Source: Tubulanus polymorphus (Eukaryota; Nemertea; Palaeonemertea; Tubulaniformes; Tubulanidae). From it: a stretch of 64,000 nt of DNA. This document shows, piece after piece, positions 28,720-39,743 of the stretch. Every line of letters starts with the position of its first letter. Position 1 is the stretch's first letter. The notes below the pieces were generated by a model that saw nothing but the letters and a program-made list of their open reading frames with translations, searched no databases and was not told where the DNA came from. The position numbers and the translations under genes are program-made. Location of the stretch: assembly GCF_964204645.1 (NCBI RefSeq), contig NC_134033.1:2663631-2727630 (forward strand), given 5' to 3'.

Positions 28720-30042
28720 ATGAGAAACTTTACGCTACCTCCGCTACCTCTGCTACCGCTGCCACCTCCGACGCGGCCGACACCTCCGCCACGGCCGCAG
28801 TTTATCCTGGCTTTCTTACAATTCATCCGCGAATACAAAGTTTTTATGCGCGTTGATATCGCTGAAGTATTCTTCCTGTATCCGTTGGGAAGCGCGTTCA
28901 ACTTTCTGACGATCATTTTGCTGATAAAGTGTCGCAGATTTCAGTCAGTTCGTTACACGTTCCCTTATCTCATAACTCTCGCGTTTTCGGATCAACTTGT
29001 CGTGTTGTTTGGTTTAAGACAATTCGCTAACAAACTATTGATAAACATAATCAACGAATTAGGATACTATCCGGAATGTAAGATGTTTGGCGCGTTAAGA
29101 AGTAAAGAAGATATTGCACCATGTCCTTCAATTTACTATTATTGGTTCTATTTCTATAGTGTAATTGAACGGTATACTCCGGTTTGTTTCATCGAGTATT
29201 TGTTCAAAAATCAAGCGATCACTGTGTCTAATTATATCATCGTTGTGATTTCTATCGAGAGATTTGTCTCCGTTCGTTTTCCATTTTTTCACATGAAACA
29301 TTTCACCGTAACTCGACGTAGATTTGCCCTAATAATTGTAGTCGTTTTTGCAATCATTTTGAACTTGGATCAGCCGATATTTAATCGAATTAGGTTAGCA
29401 AAAAGAATTAAAGGTGGCTACTATGAGTTTTACTGTAAAAGTAATATCAACATCACTCTCATGGTTCAAACATACAGATCTGTTGCGGTATTTATTCGGG
29501 ATATAGTCCCGGTTTTGATTGTAGTTACAGCATCGGTGGCAACTGCTAGAATTCGCCGGGGAGGTAAAACACGTATTGGCGCCTCAGTCGGCAACAGTCG
29601 TCATAAAACTGAAACCAGTAAAACACTTATTCTAATAGTTCTTGTTTATCTGGTACTAGTAATGCCATACGCTATATGTGAATGTTGGGACAAGTTGTAC
29701 TATTTGGTGAACTCGTTAGTGCATAGAATTAATGGCTTCAAAGTCGATTTAAGAGAAAACCCCATCATTTTCTTCTATGTAAAGATGCTATGGGAAATAT
29801 TAGCCAAGATATTAACGCTTCCTCGACAGTGCGTTTTCTGCGTGAATTTCTTTATATACGTAACAACGCTGAAAGTTTTCCGACACAAACTTGTCGGTGT
29901 TTTCCGCTGTAGTCCGCTTGTCAGTCCCAGTAGCTCAGTCAGGATAAGGCGACGATTCCCTTCAAAAATACTATGCTCTGTTTGTATAAGGACGATTCCG
30001 CCTACTGTACGACGGTCGAAACATTGTCCCTGTTTCATATAA
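28720..30042 (+). CDS. Class-A GPCR, array copy J (longest tail)
   Basis: A 440-aa intronless receptor starting MRNFTLPPLPLLPLPPP. The core motifs are present: GSAFN, AFSDQ, Cys before ISIERF, IVPVLIVVTASV, VMPYAICEC, CVNFFIYV. Its ECL1 is a third type (NKLLINIINELGYYPECK, then FGALRSKEDIAPCP). ECL2 is AKRIKGGYYEFYCKSN and ECL3 is NGFKVDLRENPIIFF. TM4 ends NLDQPIF instead of NLDLPIF. After FRCSPLVS the frame differs from other copies and passes through the tRNA-like block and ~100 nt of type-2 flank, adding about 40 residues (RIRRRFPSKIL...PCFI). In copy O the same frame stops at SSSVG because GTGGGATAA is intact; in J a TCAGTCAGGATAAGG change removes that stop. Confidence 0.9.
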   Translation: MRNFTLPPLPLLPLPPPTRPTPPPRPQFILAFLQFIREYKVFMRVDIAEVFFLYPLGSAFNFLTIILLIKCRRFQSVRYTFPYLITLAFSDQLVVLFGLRQFANKLLINIINELGYYPECKMFGALRSKEDIAPCPSIYYYWFYFYSVIERYTPVCFIEYLFKNQAITVSNYIIVVISIERFVSVRFPFFHMKHFTVTRRRFALIIVVVFAIILNLDQPIFNRIRLAKRIKGGYYEFYCKSNINITLMVQTYRSVAVFIRDIVPVLIVVTASVATARIRRGGKTRIGASVGNSRHKTETSKTLILIVLVYLVLVMPYAICECWDKLYYLVNSLVHRINGFKVDLRENPIIFFYVKMLWEILAKILTLPRQCVFCVNFFIYVTTLKVFRHKLVGVFRCSPLVSPSSSVRIRRRFPSKILCSVCIRTIPPTVRRSKHCPCFI

Positions 30043-31244
30043 GACTGAAGAAATATTTCAATTCAAAAAAACGAGCGCCAAGTAAAAAATGCAGTGAAAT
30101 TCATCATTTGCCGATCGAAAAATTGAAACTCTACTTACCAAACAATCATTAATTGCCAACTACTTTCAGACTTCCGCGCGCACTTCCTTTTATGGTTTCC
30201 GGATTCAGTTGATCAGATAATCCCGAGTCTAATTCCTCAAGTTATGGATTGAAACGCGAGCGAACTTCAAACAAGTATATTCCGATAAGATAAATCGTTT
30301 GTCGTGTGGACTGAAGACCGCGGGAACAACATTGAATAACACCGCGTCAAAATAACTATATTCGATGTTGTGAACACTGAAATTGTACGCGTGATTCAAG
30401 AAGTCGTCAGTTGTTTTCAATCGCTCTCTTGTCGCATAGTTGTAAATTAGTGAGATGAATTTCATATCCCTGAAGACTAGAGATTAACGCGATTTTGAAT
30501 GTGACCAGTTTGAAAATAGTTTTAAAAATCGATCTCGGGACCGATGAAACATAAAGAAACACGTGGCACAAAATATTTTCTCAAAAGAAACGGCCCAAAA
30601 AACAGGGTCCAGTTCGACAGTCATGAGTTAGAGTTAACTCTGAGTTAAATAAAGTCAGTTCATTTTCAATGAGTTAACTCTTGAGTCAGGTACTGGATCC
30701 AGGACAAAAGTACCCAAACAAAATGGCGGCTAGTAATTGGTTACTAAAACTTACATCCAAGGCGCGGTCATTCAAATACTTTTTCCTTACTTGGCTATCT
30801 CTATCTAAACTGTCGATGAATTTGTTGCGAAGCTTCCAGATTATCGCAAAACGTCATAAACGTTCTAGGAAGGACAGTGTTCTGTGTCGTGGTTCGTGTA
30901 GTTGAATGCAGCGGTGAAGGATATATGAGGGACTGGTACAAAGTGACCGGTCACCTGTTTATTGTAATGCGACAAACACGACCGAGCATCTGGCGAAACC
31001 CAGTGTGGCGAAAACGCGGCCGATTTTAAAATCGTGAAAACATCTTTAAATTTAAATCTTAAAATTTGTAATTCAAATTTATTTATTGACTAAAGAGAAC
31101 ATGTGCTACAGGATTATACACAATATATCCGGCGTATTGATAACAAATCAATTTTCGACCATGTGCGGCAACGACTGTTGGTAACGTTTATCGCAACAGA
31201 TCATTCAGATTTGACAACAAGTTTCCATTCTAAAGCGACAATAA

Positions 31245-31317
31245 GCTTCCATAGCTCAGGGGTTAGAGCACTGGTCTTGTAAACCAGGGGTCGAGAGTTC
31301 AAATCTCTCTGGGGGCA
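31245..31317 (+). tRNA. tRNA-Thr(TGT), one acceptor substitution
   Basis: 73 nt, identical to the 16,061 gene except position 3 is T (GCTTCCA), giving a tolerated T-G pair in the acceptor stem. Anticodon loop CTTGTAA, A box TAGCTCAGGGG and B box GAGTTCAAATC are intact. It is probably a usable gene but could be a young relic. Confidence 0.8.
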
Positions 31318-31589
31318 TAGCTGCAAACATTTTTGCAAAATCGATCCTCGGAAAGAGCGATCAGAAATCGAAGCCCGTATAGTTGGATGGATTGGTTCTG
31401 CATACTCAAAATTTTGCACCAGCTTAAGTGATGAATATATATCTACAACAACATCGTTCAGTTCCTCTCATTTCGCATCACACCACGAAATACATGCATA
31501 TTCATATATATATTACATGTATATACATATTTCTGCGCGTGATTTCAAAAATAAAACACGACGAGAAATATGTTCACAGTTCGTCTGTA

Positions 31590-31597
31590 ATTTGCAT
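31590..31597 (+). promoter_or_regulatory. Octamer motif upstream of copy K
   Basis: ATTTGCAT lies ~234 bp before the start of the frameshifted copy K, in the conserved promoter context. Confidence 0.5.
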
Positions 31598-31830
31598 GTT
31601 GCTGCATAAAGCCGACAGATTCGAAGCGCGTTCAACTATAACACGTATGGAAAAAACAGGGAGTGTCAATCTATAGAGGATACTGGCGGTCAGAAGTAAG
31701 AGAGACGGAGAGAGGGAGAGAGATACGGAGAGGGGGGAGAGATATCGTAAACCCGATGCTACTGAACTAACTCAGTTTGCGCGAAGGAGGAAAACTTCAA
31801 GTTATTTCTCAAACGCTCGCGAAATAACCG

Positions 31831-33017
31831 ATGAGAAATTCTACACTACCGTCGCTTCCGCCGACACAGCTTATCGATGCATTCTTTCAATTCCTCTACG
31901 AATACAAAGTTTTTATGCGCGTCGATATCGCTGAAGTATTGTTCCTGTATCCGTTGGAAGCGTGTTCAACTTTCTGACGATCATTTTACTGATAAAGTGT
32001 CGCAGATTTCAGTCGGTTCGTTACACGTTCCCCTATCTCATAACACTAGCGTTTTCGGATCAACTTGTCGTGTTGTTTGGTTTAAGAACATTCGCGAACA
32101 CCATTGTGTCAATCCTAACCCGTGGATTAGGATACTATCCGGAATGCAAAAGTTGGACACTACTTGGGCGTCAAAAGGGCGTCGCATCATGTCCGTCGAT
32201 TTACTATTATTGGCATTATTTCTATCGTGTAATTGAACGGAATACTCCAGTTTGTTACATCGAGAATTTGTTCAATAATCAAGCGATCACTGTGTCTAAT
32301 TATATCATTGTTGTGATTTCTATCGAGAGATTTGTCTCCGTTCGTTTTCCTTTTTTTCACATGCAACATTTCACAGAATCTCGACGTAGATTCGCCATCA
32401 TAATTGTTGTCGCTTTTGCGACCGTTTTGAACTTGGATCTGCCGATACTATATCGAATTAGGTTAATAAAAAGGAATGATGGTGGCTTCTATGAGTTCTA
32501 CTGTAGTTATAATGATCCTGACATTATCTTAACGGTTCAAACATACAGATCTGTTGCGGTATTTATTCGGGATATAGTCGCGGTTTTGATTGTAGTAACA
32601 ACATCAGTGGTAACAGCTAGAATTCGCCGTGGAGGTAAAACACGTATTGGCGCCTCAGTCGGCAACAGTCGTCATAAAACTGAAACCAGTAAAACACTTC
32701 TACTAATAGTTCTTGTTTATCTGGTACTAGTAATGCCATACGCTATATGTGACTGTACGGACAAGTTGAGCAGTTTGGTGTCCTTGTTAGTGCAGAGAAT
32801 TAATGGCTCCAAAACCAATCGTAGAGAAACCCCCATCATTCGATTCTTTGTTAGGATGCGGTGGAATATATTAGCCCGGATATTAACGTTTCCTCGACAG
32901 TGCGTTTTCAGCGTGAATTTCTTTATATACGTAACAACACAGAGAGTTTTCCGACGCAAACTTGTCGGTGTTTTCCGCTGCACCTGTCGGCGAACGGTTC
33001 CGAGTCAGTCCCAGTAG
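31831..33017 (+). pseudogene. GPCR copy K, 1-nt deletion in TM1
   Basis: The conserved start gives MRNSTLPSLPPTQLIDAF and continues into TM1 (VDIAEVLFLYPL). There CCGTTGGAAGCG replaces CCGCTGGGAAGCG: one G of a GGG run at 31,956-31,957 is missing. The frame then reads EACSTF-stop. From 31,962 the other frame is open (VFNFLTIILL) all the way through TM7 to SQSQ-stop at 33,017 with every motif intact. The 3' end matches copy C (NGSKTNRRETPIIR, CVFSVNFF, TQRVFRRKL), and ECL1 matches G/N (ANTIVSILTRGLGYYP). It is either a very recent pseudogene or an assembly error in a short G run. Confidence 0.85.
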
Positions 33018-34813
33018 TCAGTGGGATAAGGCGAGATGCATTCACTATCAGTGTTGAACGGCATCGGGTTCGAGTCCTGCTGCCTGCTTATAGCGTGTGC
33101 GGGCTTCGAGTCCTGCTGGCTGCTTATAGAGTGTGCGGGCAACACTTCGCAGACCTTGGTCCCGTCGGGATATAATCTCGGGGGGGGGGGCAGTCTTGGG
33201 AAAACCAATCTGGTGTCGAATCACAAATCCAGCTTCCCATCCTAATGTAAACGATGGTAATAATTAACCCAACAGGGTTAGTGTGGTGAAATTAAGATCC
33301 AACTGACGTAAAGCGCTGAGTTACAAGCAGGTTCTAGTCCTGCTGGCTGTGTACAGTGTGCGGGGCCTTAATCCCATCCTGAAGGTAAACCGTGTTAAAT
33401 GAACCCAACAGGGTTAGTATGTGGTGAAACCAAGATCCAACTCTAAAGCAAGACAAACTCTCATTACAAATAAACGATATTAATATCGCTAAAACTGTAC
33501 CATTTAATCAATTCTCTTCACTTGATATTAATGTTGTTGAAGCTTTAAACAAGAAAACTAACTAACTCAGTTTATTGAAGCCTTGAACGATAAATTGCAT
33601 TGCTTTATATTGTCGAAAATGAATAACTGAACGTTTTTGTTAAAACAGGGAGGATTAAACGAATATGATACCAGGATTCAACTGCATCTGCGGTGCATAT
33701 TTCACTGGACACATTTAGGTAGTAAATTTATATCGACAATTTAATGTTGTCCTAATTGCGATCGAAATTCATTTTAAAGAAGACATAAAAATTCATCAGA
33801 TAGAAAATAAGATTCGGGCCACATTAAAAAGATATGACGCTCGATATTCATCATTCAGTTTTTTTTTTACATTTTGTACTTTTCGTTTTAACGCCACGTT
33901 ACAACCAACCTTTCGAGGAGACCAACTCAAACAAAAACAAACAAACGAAATCGACCAATCAAATAAGTTATAGGGTCAATCCGTATTTTCAGATAAAGAA
34001 AATTCTAACCTTTCGTATTTTACTGCGAATTAAGATCAAGAAAATATGGTTTCAACGAAAAACCAGGTTTAACCAGAAAAGACCACGTTAGAACGAACAA
34101 CTGTTCTTTCTTTAAATCTTAAAGCAGTGATTGACCCTGAAGTTCATTTAATAGGTAGATTTCGCTTAATTTGTTTCGATTTGATCAGTGTCCCTTACAA
34201 ACCCACCCACGACACCTGTCGGGATCGAAACAGGGGCTTCGAATTAGCAATCAGCAATCGAAGTACAGATATAGTTGGCGATATATATCCGATCGGTTGT
34301 CGGATTTACAGATTTTTTTCGTTTTAATCGGAGTACGTAATTGGAACTGGTTTAAACATGGCCCAAAACGAGAAAAACGTGGCGTTATGGCGGCTAGAAA
34401 CTTTAAAACGGTTACTGAATCTTACATTCAACGCGCGCTCTTTCAGTTACTTTTTACTTACTTGGCCTTATCTCTGTAAGCTAGCAGTCAATAAATTTGT
34501 TCCGAAGTTACACATTTTTCGCGAAATGGATCCTCGGACACTGGTGGTTCAAAGAGTTTTCGATTGCGACAACAAGAAACTAGGGTTTAGAATTTGAAAA
34601 TCGATCGGAAATCGAAGCACGGATAGCTGGATGTTTTAGGATTGGTTCTGGATATTCAAAGTTATGCTGCAGCTTTTGAATATATATAGTTTAAATTCCT
34701 TTCATATTGTTCCGTCAAACCACGAAATAGAACATGTTATATGTATATACATATTTCTGCGCGTGATTTCAAAAATAATACACGACGAGAAATATGTTCA
34801 CAGTTCGTCTGTA

Positions 34814-34821
34814 ATTTGCAT
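34814..34821 (+). promoter_or_regulatory. Octamer motif upstream of copy L
   Basis: ATTTGCAT lies ~200 bp before the copy-L ATG. Confidence 0.5.
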
Positions 34822-34864
34822 GTTGCTGCATAAAGCCGACAGATTCGAAGCGCGTTCAACAACC

Positions 34865-34951
34865 ATGTACGGAAAAAACAGGGAGTGTCAATCTAAAGAG
34901 CTTACCGGAGGAGAGAGGCAGGAGAGATATCGTAAACTCGATGTTACATAG
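34865..34951 (+). other. Conserved upstream ORF (28 codons) before copy L
   Basis: An ATG in ACCATGTACGG context opens [16 protein letters not shown] and ends at TAG before the receptor start. The same upstream ATG exists in copies C (3,829), D (7,060), I (24,779) and others, although the downstream length of the uORF varies. If transcription starts near the CATAAA element, this uORF would be in the 5' leader. That transcript start is inferred. Confidence 0.4.
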
Positions 34952-35021
34952 AACTGAATTGGTTTGTGCGAAGGAGGAAAACTTCAAGTTATTTCTCAAA
35001 CGCGCCTGAGATTTAAACACG

Positions 35022-36227
35022 ATGAGAAACTTTACGCTACCTCCGCTACCGACACGGCCTACTCCACCAATGCCGCAGTTTATCAGGGCTTTCGTACATT
35101 TTCTCAGCGAGTACAATGTTGTATGGCGCGTTAAAATCGCTGAAGTATTATTAATATATCCGCTGGGAAGCGCGTTTAACTTTCTAACAATCATTTTACT
35201 GATAAAGTGTCGCAGATTTCAGTCAGTTCGTTACACGTTCCCCTATCTTATAACACTAGCGTTTTCGGATCAACTTGTCGTATTGTTTGGATTACGATCA
35301 TTTGCTCACATCATCGTGTTAACCATAACCCGTGGATTAGGATACTATCCGGAATGTAAAAGTTGGACTCTATTAGGGCATCAAAAGGGCATCGCATCAT
35401 GTCCATCGATTTACTATTATTGGCATTATTTCTATCGAGTAATTGAACGGTATACTCCGGTTTGTTACATCGAGAATTTGTTCAATAATCAAGCGATCAC
35501 TGTGTCTAATTATATCATTGTTGTGATTTCTATCGAGAGATTTGTCTCCGTTCGTTTTCCTTTTTTTCACATGCAACATTTTACCGAAATTCGACGTAGA
35601 TTTGCCGTAATAATTGCAGTCACTTTTGCCGTCATTTTGAACTTGGATCTGCCGATAATAAATCGAATTAGGTTAATAGAAAGGAATGATGGTGGCTTTG
35701 ATGAGTTTATCTGTAGTTATAATAATCCTGACAACATTTTAACGGTTCAAACATACAGATCTGTTGCGGTATTTATTCGGGATATAGTCCCGGCTTTCAT
35801 TGTAGTAACAACATCAGTGGCAACTGCTAGAATTCGCCGGGGAGGTAAAACACGTATTGGCGCCTCAGTCGGCAACAGTCGTCATAAAACTGAAACCAGT
35901 AAAACACTTCTACTAATAGTTCTTGTTTATCTGTTACTAGTAATGCCATACGCTATATGTGAATGTACGGACAAGTTGAGCAGTTTGGTGCCCTTTTTAG
36001 TGCGTCGAATTAATGGCTTTGAAATCACTATCGGAGAAACCCCCATCCTACAATTCTTTGTTAGGATACTGTGGAATATATTAGCCCGGATATTAACGCT
36101 TCCTCGACAGTGCGTTTTCTGCGTGAATTTCTTTATATACGTAACAACGCTGAGAGTTTTCCGACACAAACTTGTCGGTGTTTTCCGCTGTAACTGTCGC
36201 CGAACGATTCCGAGTCAGTCCCAGTAG
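35022..36227 (+). CDS. Class-A GPCR, array copy L
   Basis: A 401-aa intronless receptor starting MRNFTLPPLPTRPTPP (sequon N3-F-T). The full set of helices and motifs is present (GSAFN, AFSDQ, Cys before ISIERF, IVPAFIVVTTSV, VMPYAICEC, CVNFFIYV). ECL1 is of the SWTLLGHQKGIASCP type. ECL2 is RLIERNDGGFDEFICSYNN. ECL3 is unusual (NGFEITIGETPILQF). The stop TAG lies in the tRNA-like block (SQSQ). Downstream, the type-1 flank is degraded after ~100 bp. Confidence 0.92.
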   Translation: MRNFTLPPLPTRPTPPMPQFIRAFVHFLSEYNVVWRVKIAEVLLIYPLGSAFNFLTIILLIKCRRFQSVRYTFPYLITLAFSDQLVVLFGLRSFAHIIVLTITRGLGYYPECKSWTLLGHQKGIASCPSIYYYWHYFYRVIERYTPVCYIENLFNNQAITVSNYIIVVISIERFVSVRFPFFHMQHFTEIRRRFAVIIAVTFAVILNLDLPIINRIRLIERNDGGFDEFICSYNNPDNILTVQTYRSVAVFIRDIVPAFIVVTTSVATARIRRGGKTRIGASVGNSRHKTETSKTLLLIVLVYLLLVMPYAICECTDKLSSLVPFLVRRINGFEITIGETPILQFFVRILWNILARILTLPRQCVFCVNFFIYVTTLRVFRHKLVGVFRCNCRRTIPSQSQ

Positions 36228-37103
36228 TCAGTGGGGTAAGGCGTGATGCTGTTGCATTCATTCACTACCCTATCAGTGTCGAGTGGCAAACGGGTTTGAG
36301 TTCTGCTGGCTGCTTACAGTGCGTGCGGGGCTGTTGTCCAATCGTGACGGTAGATGATGGTAAATCAATGATCCAAAAGGATTGAAATAAATGATATTAA
36401 TATCACTTAAGCTGTACCATTTAATCAATTACCTAAACTTGATATTTAATGTCGTGGAAGCTAGGAACAAGGAAATTAACTTAGTTTTATTGAAGCCTCG
36501 ATCGATGAAATATATTGATTAATGTTTTCGATAATGAATAACTGAATGACAATGGGAACAGCATTAAACGAATATGATACCAAGATTCATTCGCATCTGC
36601 GATGTACGGCGTATTCAGATCTCACTGGCCATGTTTTGGTAGAAAAAAAACATATCATCAATTCAATCCATTGAATCGATAATATTGATCGGCAACTAAT
36701 ATTGCCCCAATGGAATCCTAGTAGTCAATTAAGATTCATTACCAAAAATATAATTCACAAAATTTTGCTTATTGTAAAATAATGGCCAAAATGTTCTCAA
36801 CTGTATTTTATATTGACGCCGGTTTGTGAAACGCCAATATCGATGACGTAGTGCACGTCATCGACACACACACTACCCTAACCCCTCCCTTTTCGGAAAA
36901 ACCGCAAAAGGTTGAAGCTCATTTTTGCTTTTTTCTCAAAAAGATAAACCTGCTTGTCTTAACTCTCAAGTTCATCGATATCCATCAGATATTCCAGTCT
37001 GTATCGTGCTGAACAAGAAATCCAAGATGGCTACCCTGGTGGCCATATTTGACGTCTGACCTCCATTTAGAAAGTGTTGGGCATTGAAACGACTGTAAGA
37101 CAT
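36228..37103 (+). repeat. Degraded 3' flank of copy L and unique spacer
   Basis: The SINE-like block is recognisable only to ~36,340 and lacks the poly-G. Divergent spacer (AATATCACTTAAGCTGTACC) follows, then ~500 bp of sequence not seen elsewhere in the array, including a palindromic GATGACGTAGTGCACGTCATCG at ~36,842. No gene is seen. Confidence 0.55.
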
Positions 37104-37769
37104 CCAGGAAGAAAGATACTCTAAATATTTGGATGGATATATGAAAGCTGTGGGTACTGGAGTGTGTAATGGGTAGTGTAGTGTGATCTGTGTGCATTTG
37201 TGGCCAGCACACAGATCACATTGTTCATTGGGGTTTGGTCCAGGACTCGCAAGATTTTCAACAACACGGAAGTAACGTGTAATAAATGATGACTTGAATT
37301 GCATGACTACCTACCACCCCTCATTATTGTTGGAAAACTAAACGTTCGGCACTGACTAAAAATGAGTAATAACATTTTAGAAATTGCCAGAATTTTAACT
37401 TAGGTTCTATCTCTTTTTTATTTTACAATTGCGATTGGTATAATTTTTTTTTAAACGGCCGTTAAGGCTTCATGTTTCGTCTGCAATTCACTGCAAATAG
37501 TTACGCAACTACGCACATTTCAGTGTTTTTGGCAGCTGTACACTCAATCGGCACCGTTCGTGACTAGCTTCACTGCGGAATTATCATTAACTAACATCGC
37601 CATATCACATCATCAACTTATATTGAGCCTTAAAACTCTAACAGCCGAAATAATTGAAATGCACACACGATTTCTATCATTGAAAATTGAGAGAGTGGCC
37701 ATGTTTGTGTTTGCTGCTTCGCGTAAATCCCGCGCGGTGGCGCAACCGCGCGGAGTGGGGCCGATACGT
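37104..37769 (+). mobile_element. Unclassified ~660-bp repeated element, copy 2
   Basis: Begins CCAGGAAGAAAGATACTCTAAAT and ends GGGGCCGATACGT, followed by CCAG of type-1 flank sequence. It is close to copy 1 throughout, with a few indels, and has a clear GC-rich hairpin near the right end. Here it replaces the first part of a type-1 flank, whose remainder (TTCAGCGCTGAGTTACAAGC) resumes at 37,774. Confidence 0.75.
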
Positions 37770-39082
37770 CCAGTTCAGCGCTGAGTTACAAGCTGGTTCT
37801 AGTCCTGCTGGCTGTGTACAGTGTACGGGGCCTTAATCCCATCCTGAAGGTGAAACCATGATAAATGGATAACCCAACAGGGTCAGTATGTGGTGAAACC
37901 AAGATCCAACTCTAAAGCAAGATAAACTCTCATTACAAATAAAACGTTATTAATATCACTAAAACTGTACCATTTAATCAATTCTCTGCACTTGATATCA
38001 ATGTTGTTGAAGCTTTAAACAAGAAAACTAACTAACTCAGTTTATTGAAGCCTTGAACGATAAAATGCATTGCTTAATATTGTCGATAATGAATAACTGA
38101 ACGTTTGTGTTAAAACACGGAGGATTAAACGAAAATATGATACCAAGACTCAACTGCATCCGCGGTGCATTTCGTATTCAGATTTCACTGATCACATTTA
38201 GGTAGTAAATTTATATCGACAATTTAATGTTGTGCTAATTGCGATCGAAATTCATTTTAAAGAAGAAATAAAAATTCACCAGATAGAAAATAAGGATCGG
38301 GCCACATCAAAAAAGATACGACACTCGATATTCATCATTCATTTTTTTGTTTACATTTTGTACTTTTCGTGTTAACGCCACGTTACAACCAACCTTTCGG
38401 GGAGACCAACTCAAACAAAAACAAACAAACGAAATCGACCAATCAAATAAGTTATAGGGTCAATCAGTATTTTCAGATGAAGAAAATTCTAACCTATCGT
38501 TTTTACTGCGAATTAAGAAAATATGGTTTTAACAAAAAAAAACAGGTTAAACCCGAAAAGACCACGTTACAACGAACAACTGATCTTTCTTAAAATCTTA
38601 AAGCAGTGATTGACCCTGATGTTCATTTAATTAGGTAGATTTCACTTGATTTGTTTCGATTTGATCAGTGTCCCTTACAGACCCACCCACGACACCTGCC
38701 GGGAACGAAACAGGGGGTTCGAATTAGAAATCAGCAAAGCAATCGAAGTACAGATATAGTTGGCGATATATATCCGATCGGTTGTCCAATTTACAGATTT
38801 TCTTTGTTTGAATCGAAGTACGTAATTGGAACTGGTTTAAAAATGGCTCAAAACGAGAAAAATGTGGCGTTATGGCGGCTAGAAACTTTAAAACGGTTAC
38901 TAAATCTTACATTCAACGAGCGCTCTTTCAGTTAATTTTTGCTTTCTTGGCCTTATCTCTGTAAACTAGCTGCCAATAGATTTGTTGCGAAGTTAGACAT
39001 TTTTCGCGAAATGGATCCTCGGACACATTGGTGGTTCAAAGAGTTTTCGACTGCGGGAACAAAAACTAGGGTTTCGTTCTGG
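37770..39082 (+). repeat. Orphan type-1 flank and upstream block without a gene
   Basis: It resumes inside the 3' flank (GGTTCTAGTCCTGCTGG), passes through spacer and a normal upstream block (ATGGCGGCTAG at ~38,872), and stops at GGGTTTCGTTCTGG where the inverted third element copy begins. The break is at the same position as at ~23,427, so these two units share an ancestral insertion. Confidence 0.65.
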
Positions 39083-39743
39083 ACGTATCGGCCCCACGCC
39101 ACGCGGTTGCGCCACCGCGCGGGATTTATGCGAAGCAGCAGAACACAAACATGGCCACTCTCTCAATTTTCAATGATAGAAATCGTGTGTGCATTTCAAT
39201 TATTTCGGCTGTTAGGGTTTTAAGGCACAATACTAGTTGATGATGTGATATGGCGATGTTAATTAATGATAATTCCGCAGTGAAGCTAGTCACGAACGGT
39301 GCCGATTGAGTGTACAGCTGCCAATAACACTGAAATGTGCGTAGTTGCGTAACTATTTCCAGTGAATTGCAGACGAAACATGAAGCCTTAACGGCCGTTT
39401 AAAAAAAATTATACCAATCGCAATTGTAAAATAAAAATGAGATAGAACCTAAGTTAAGCTGGCCATTTCTAAAATGTTATTACTTATTTTTAGTCAGTGC
39501 GGAACGTTTAGTTTTCCAACAATAATGAGGGGTGGTAGGTAGTCATGCAATTCAAGTCATCATTTATTACACGTTACTTCCGTGTCGTTGAAAATCTCGC
39601 GAGTCCTGGACCAAACCCCAATGAACAATGTGATCTGTGTGCTGGCCACAAATGCACACAGATCACACTACACTACCCTATACACACTCCAGTACCCACA
39701 GCTTTCATATATCCATCCAAATATTTAGTGTCTTTCTTCCTGG
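39083..39743 (-). mobile_element. Unclassified ~660-bp repeated element, copy 3 (inverted)
   Basis: The reverse complement of copies 1 and 2, starting ACGTATCGGCCCC and ending near TGTCTTTCTTCCTGG. It forms an inverted pair with copy 2, separated by ~1.3 kb. The flank next to its right end is again CCAG (read on its own strand), as in the other two copies. Confidence 0.75.

Larger units (their letters stand above)
30043..31830 (+). repeat. Array spacer J-K (type-2 flank with tRNA-Thr, promoter of copy K)
   Basis: Type-2 repeat with MITE-like GAGTTAACTCTGAG (~30,625-30,702), AAAATGGCGGCTAG (~30,721), and a tRNA-Thr (31,245-31,317). The copy-K upstream region has its octamer (31,590-31,597) and a short GA-rich leader. 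The uninterrupted sequence GCATCTGGCGAAACCCAGTGTGGCG at ~30,988 shows the empty site of the ~660-bp element. No protein gene. Confidence 0.7.
33018..35021 (+). repeat. Array spacer K-L (type-1 flank, upstream block of copy L)
   Basis: SINE-like tRNA block with B box at ~33,068 and poly-G ~33,180-33,190, duplicated AACCCAACAGGGTTAG, AT-rich spacer, then the upstream block from ~34,120: ATGGCGGCTAG at ~34,387, octamer 34,814-34,821, and an upstream ORF at 34,865-34,951 (28 codons). No full gene. Confidence 0.7.

Noticed and set aside
36972-37304. Zinc-finger-like protein (NPNEQCDLCAGH) in the ~660-bp element
   Set aside because: Only one CxxC is present, and the three copies differ by indels that change the frame downstream.
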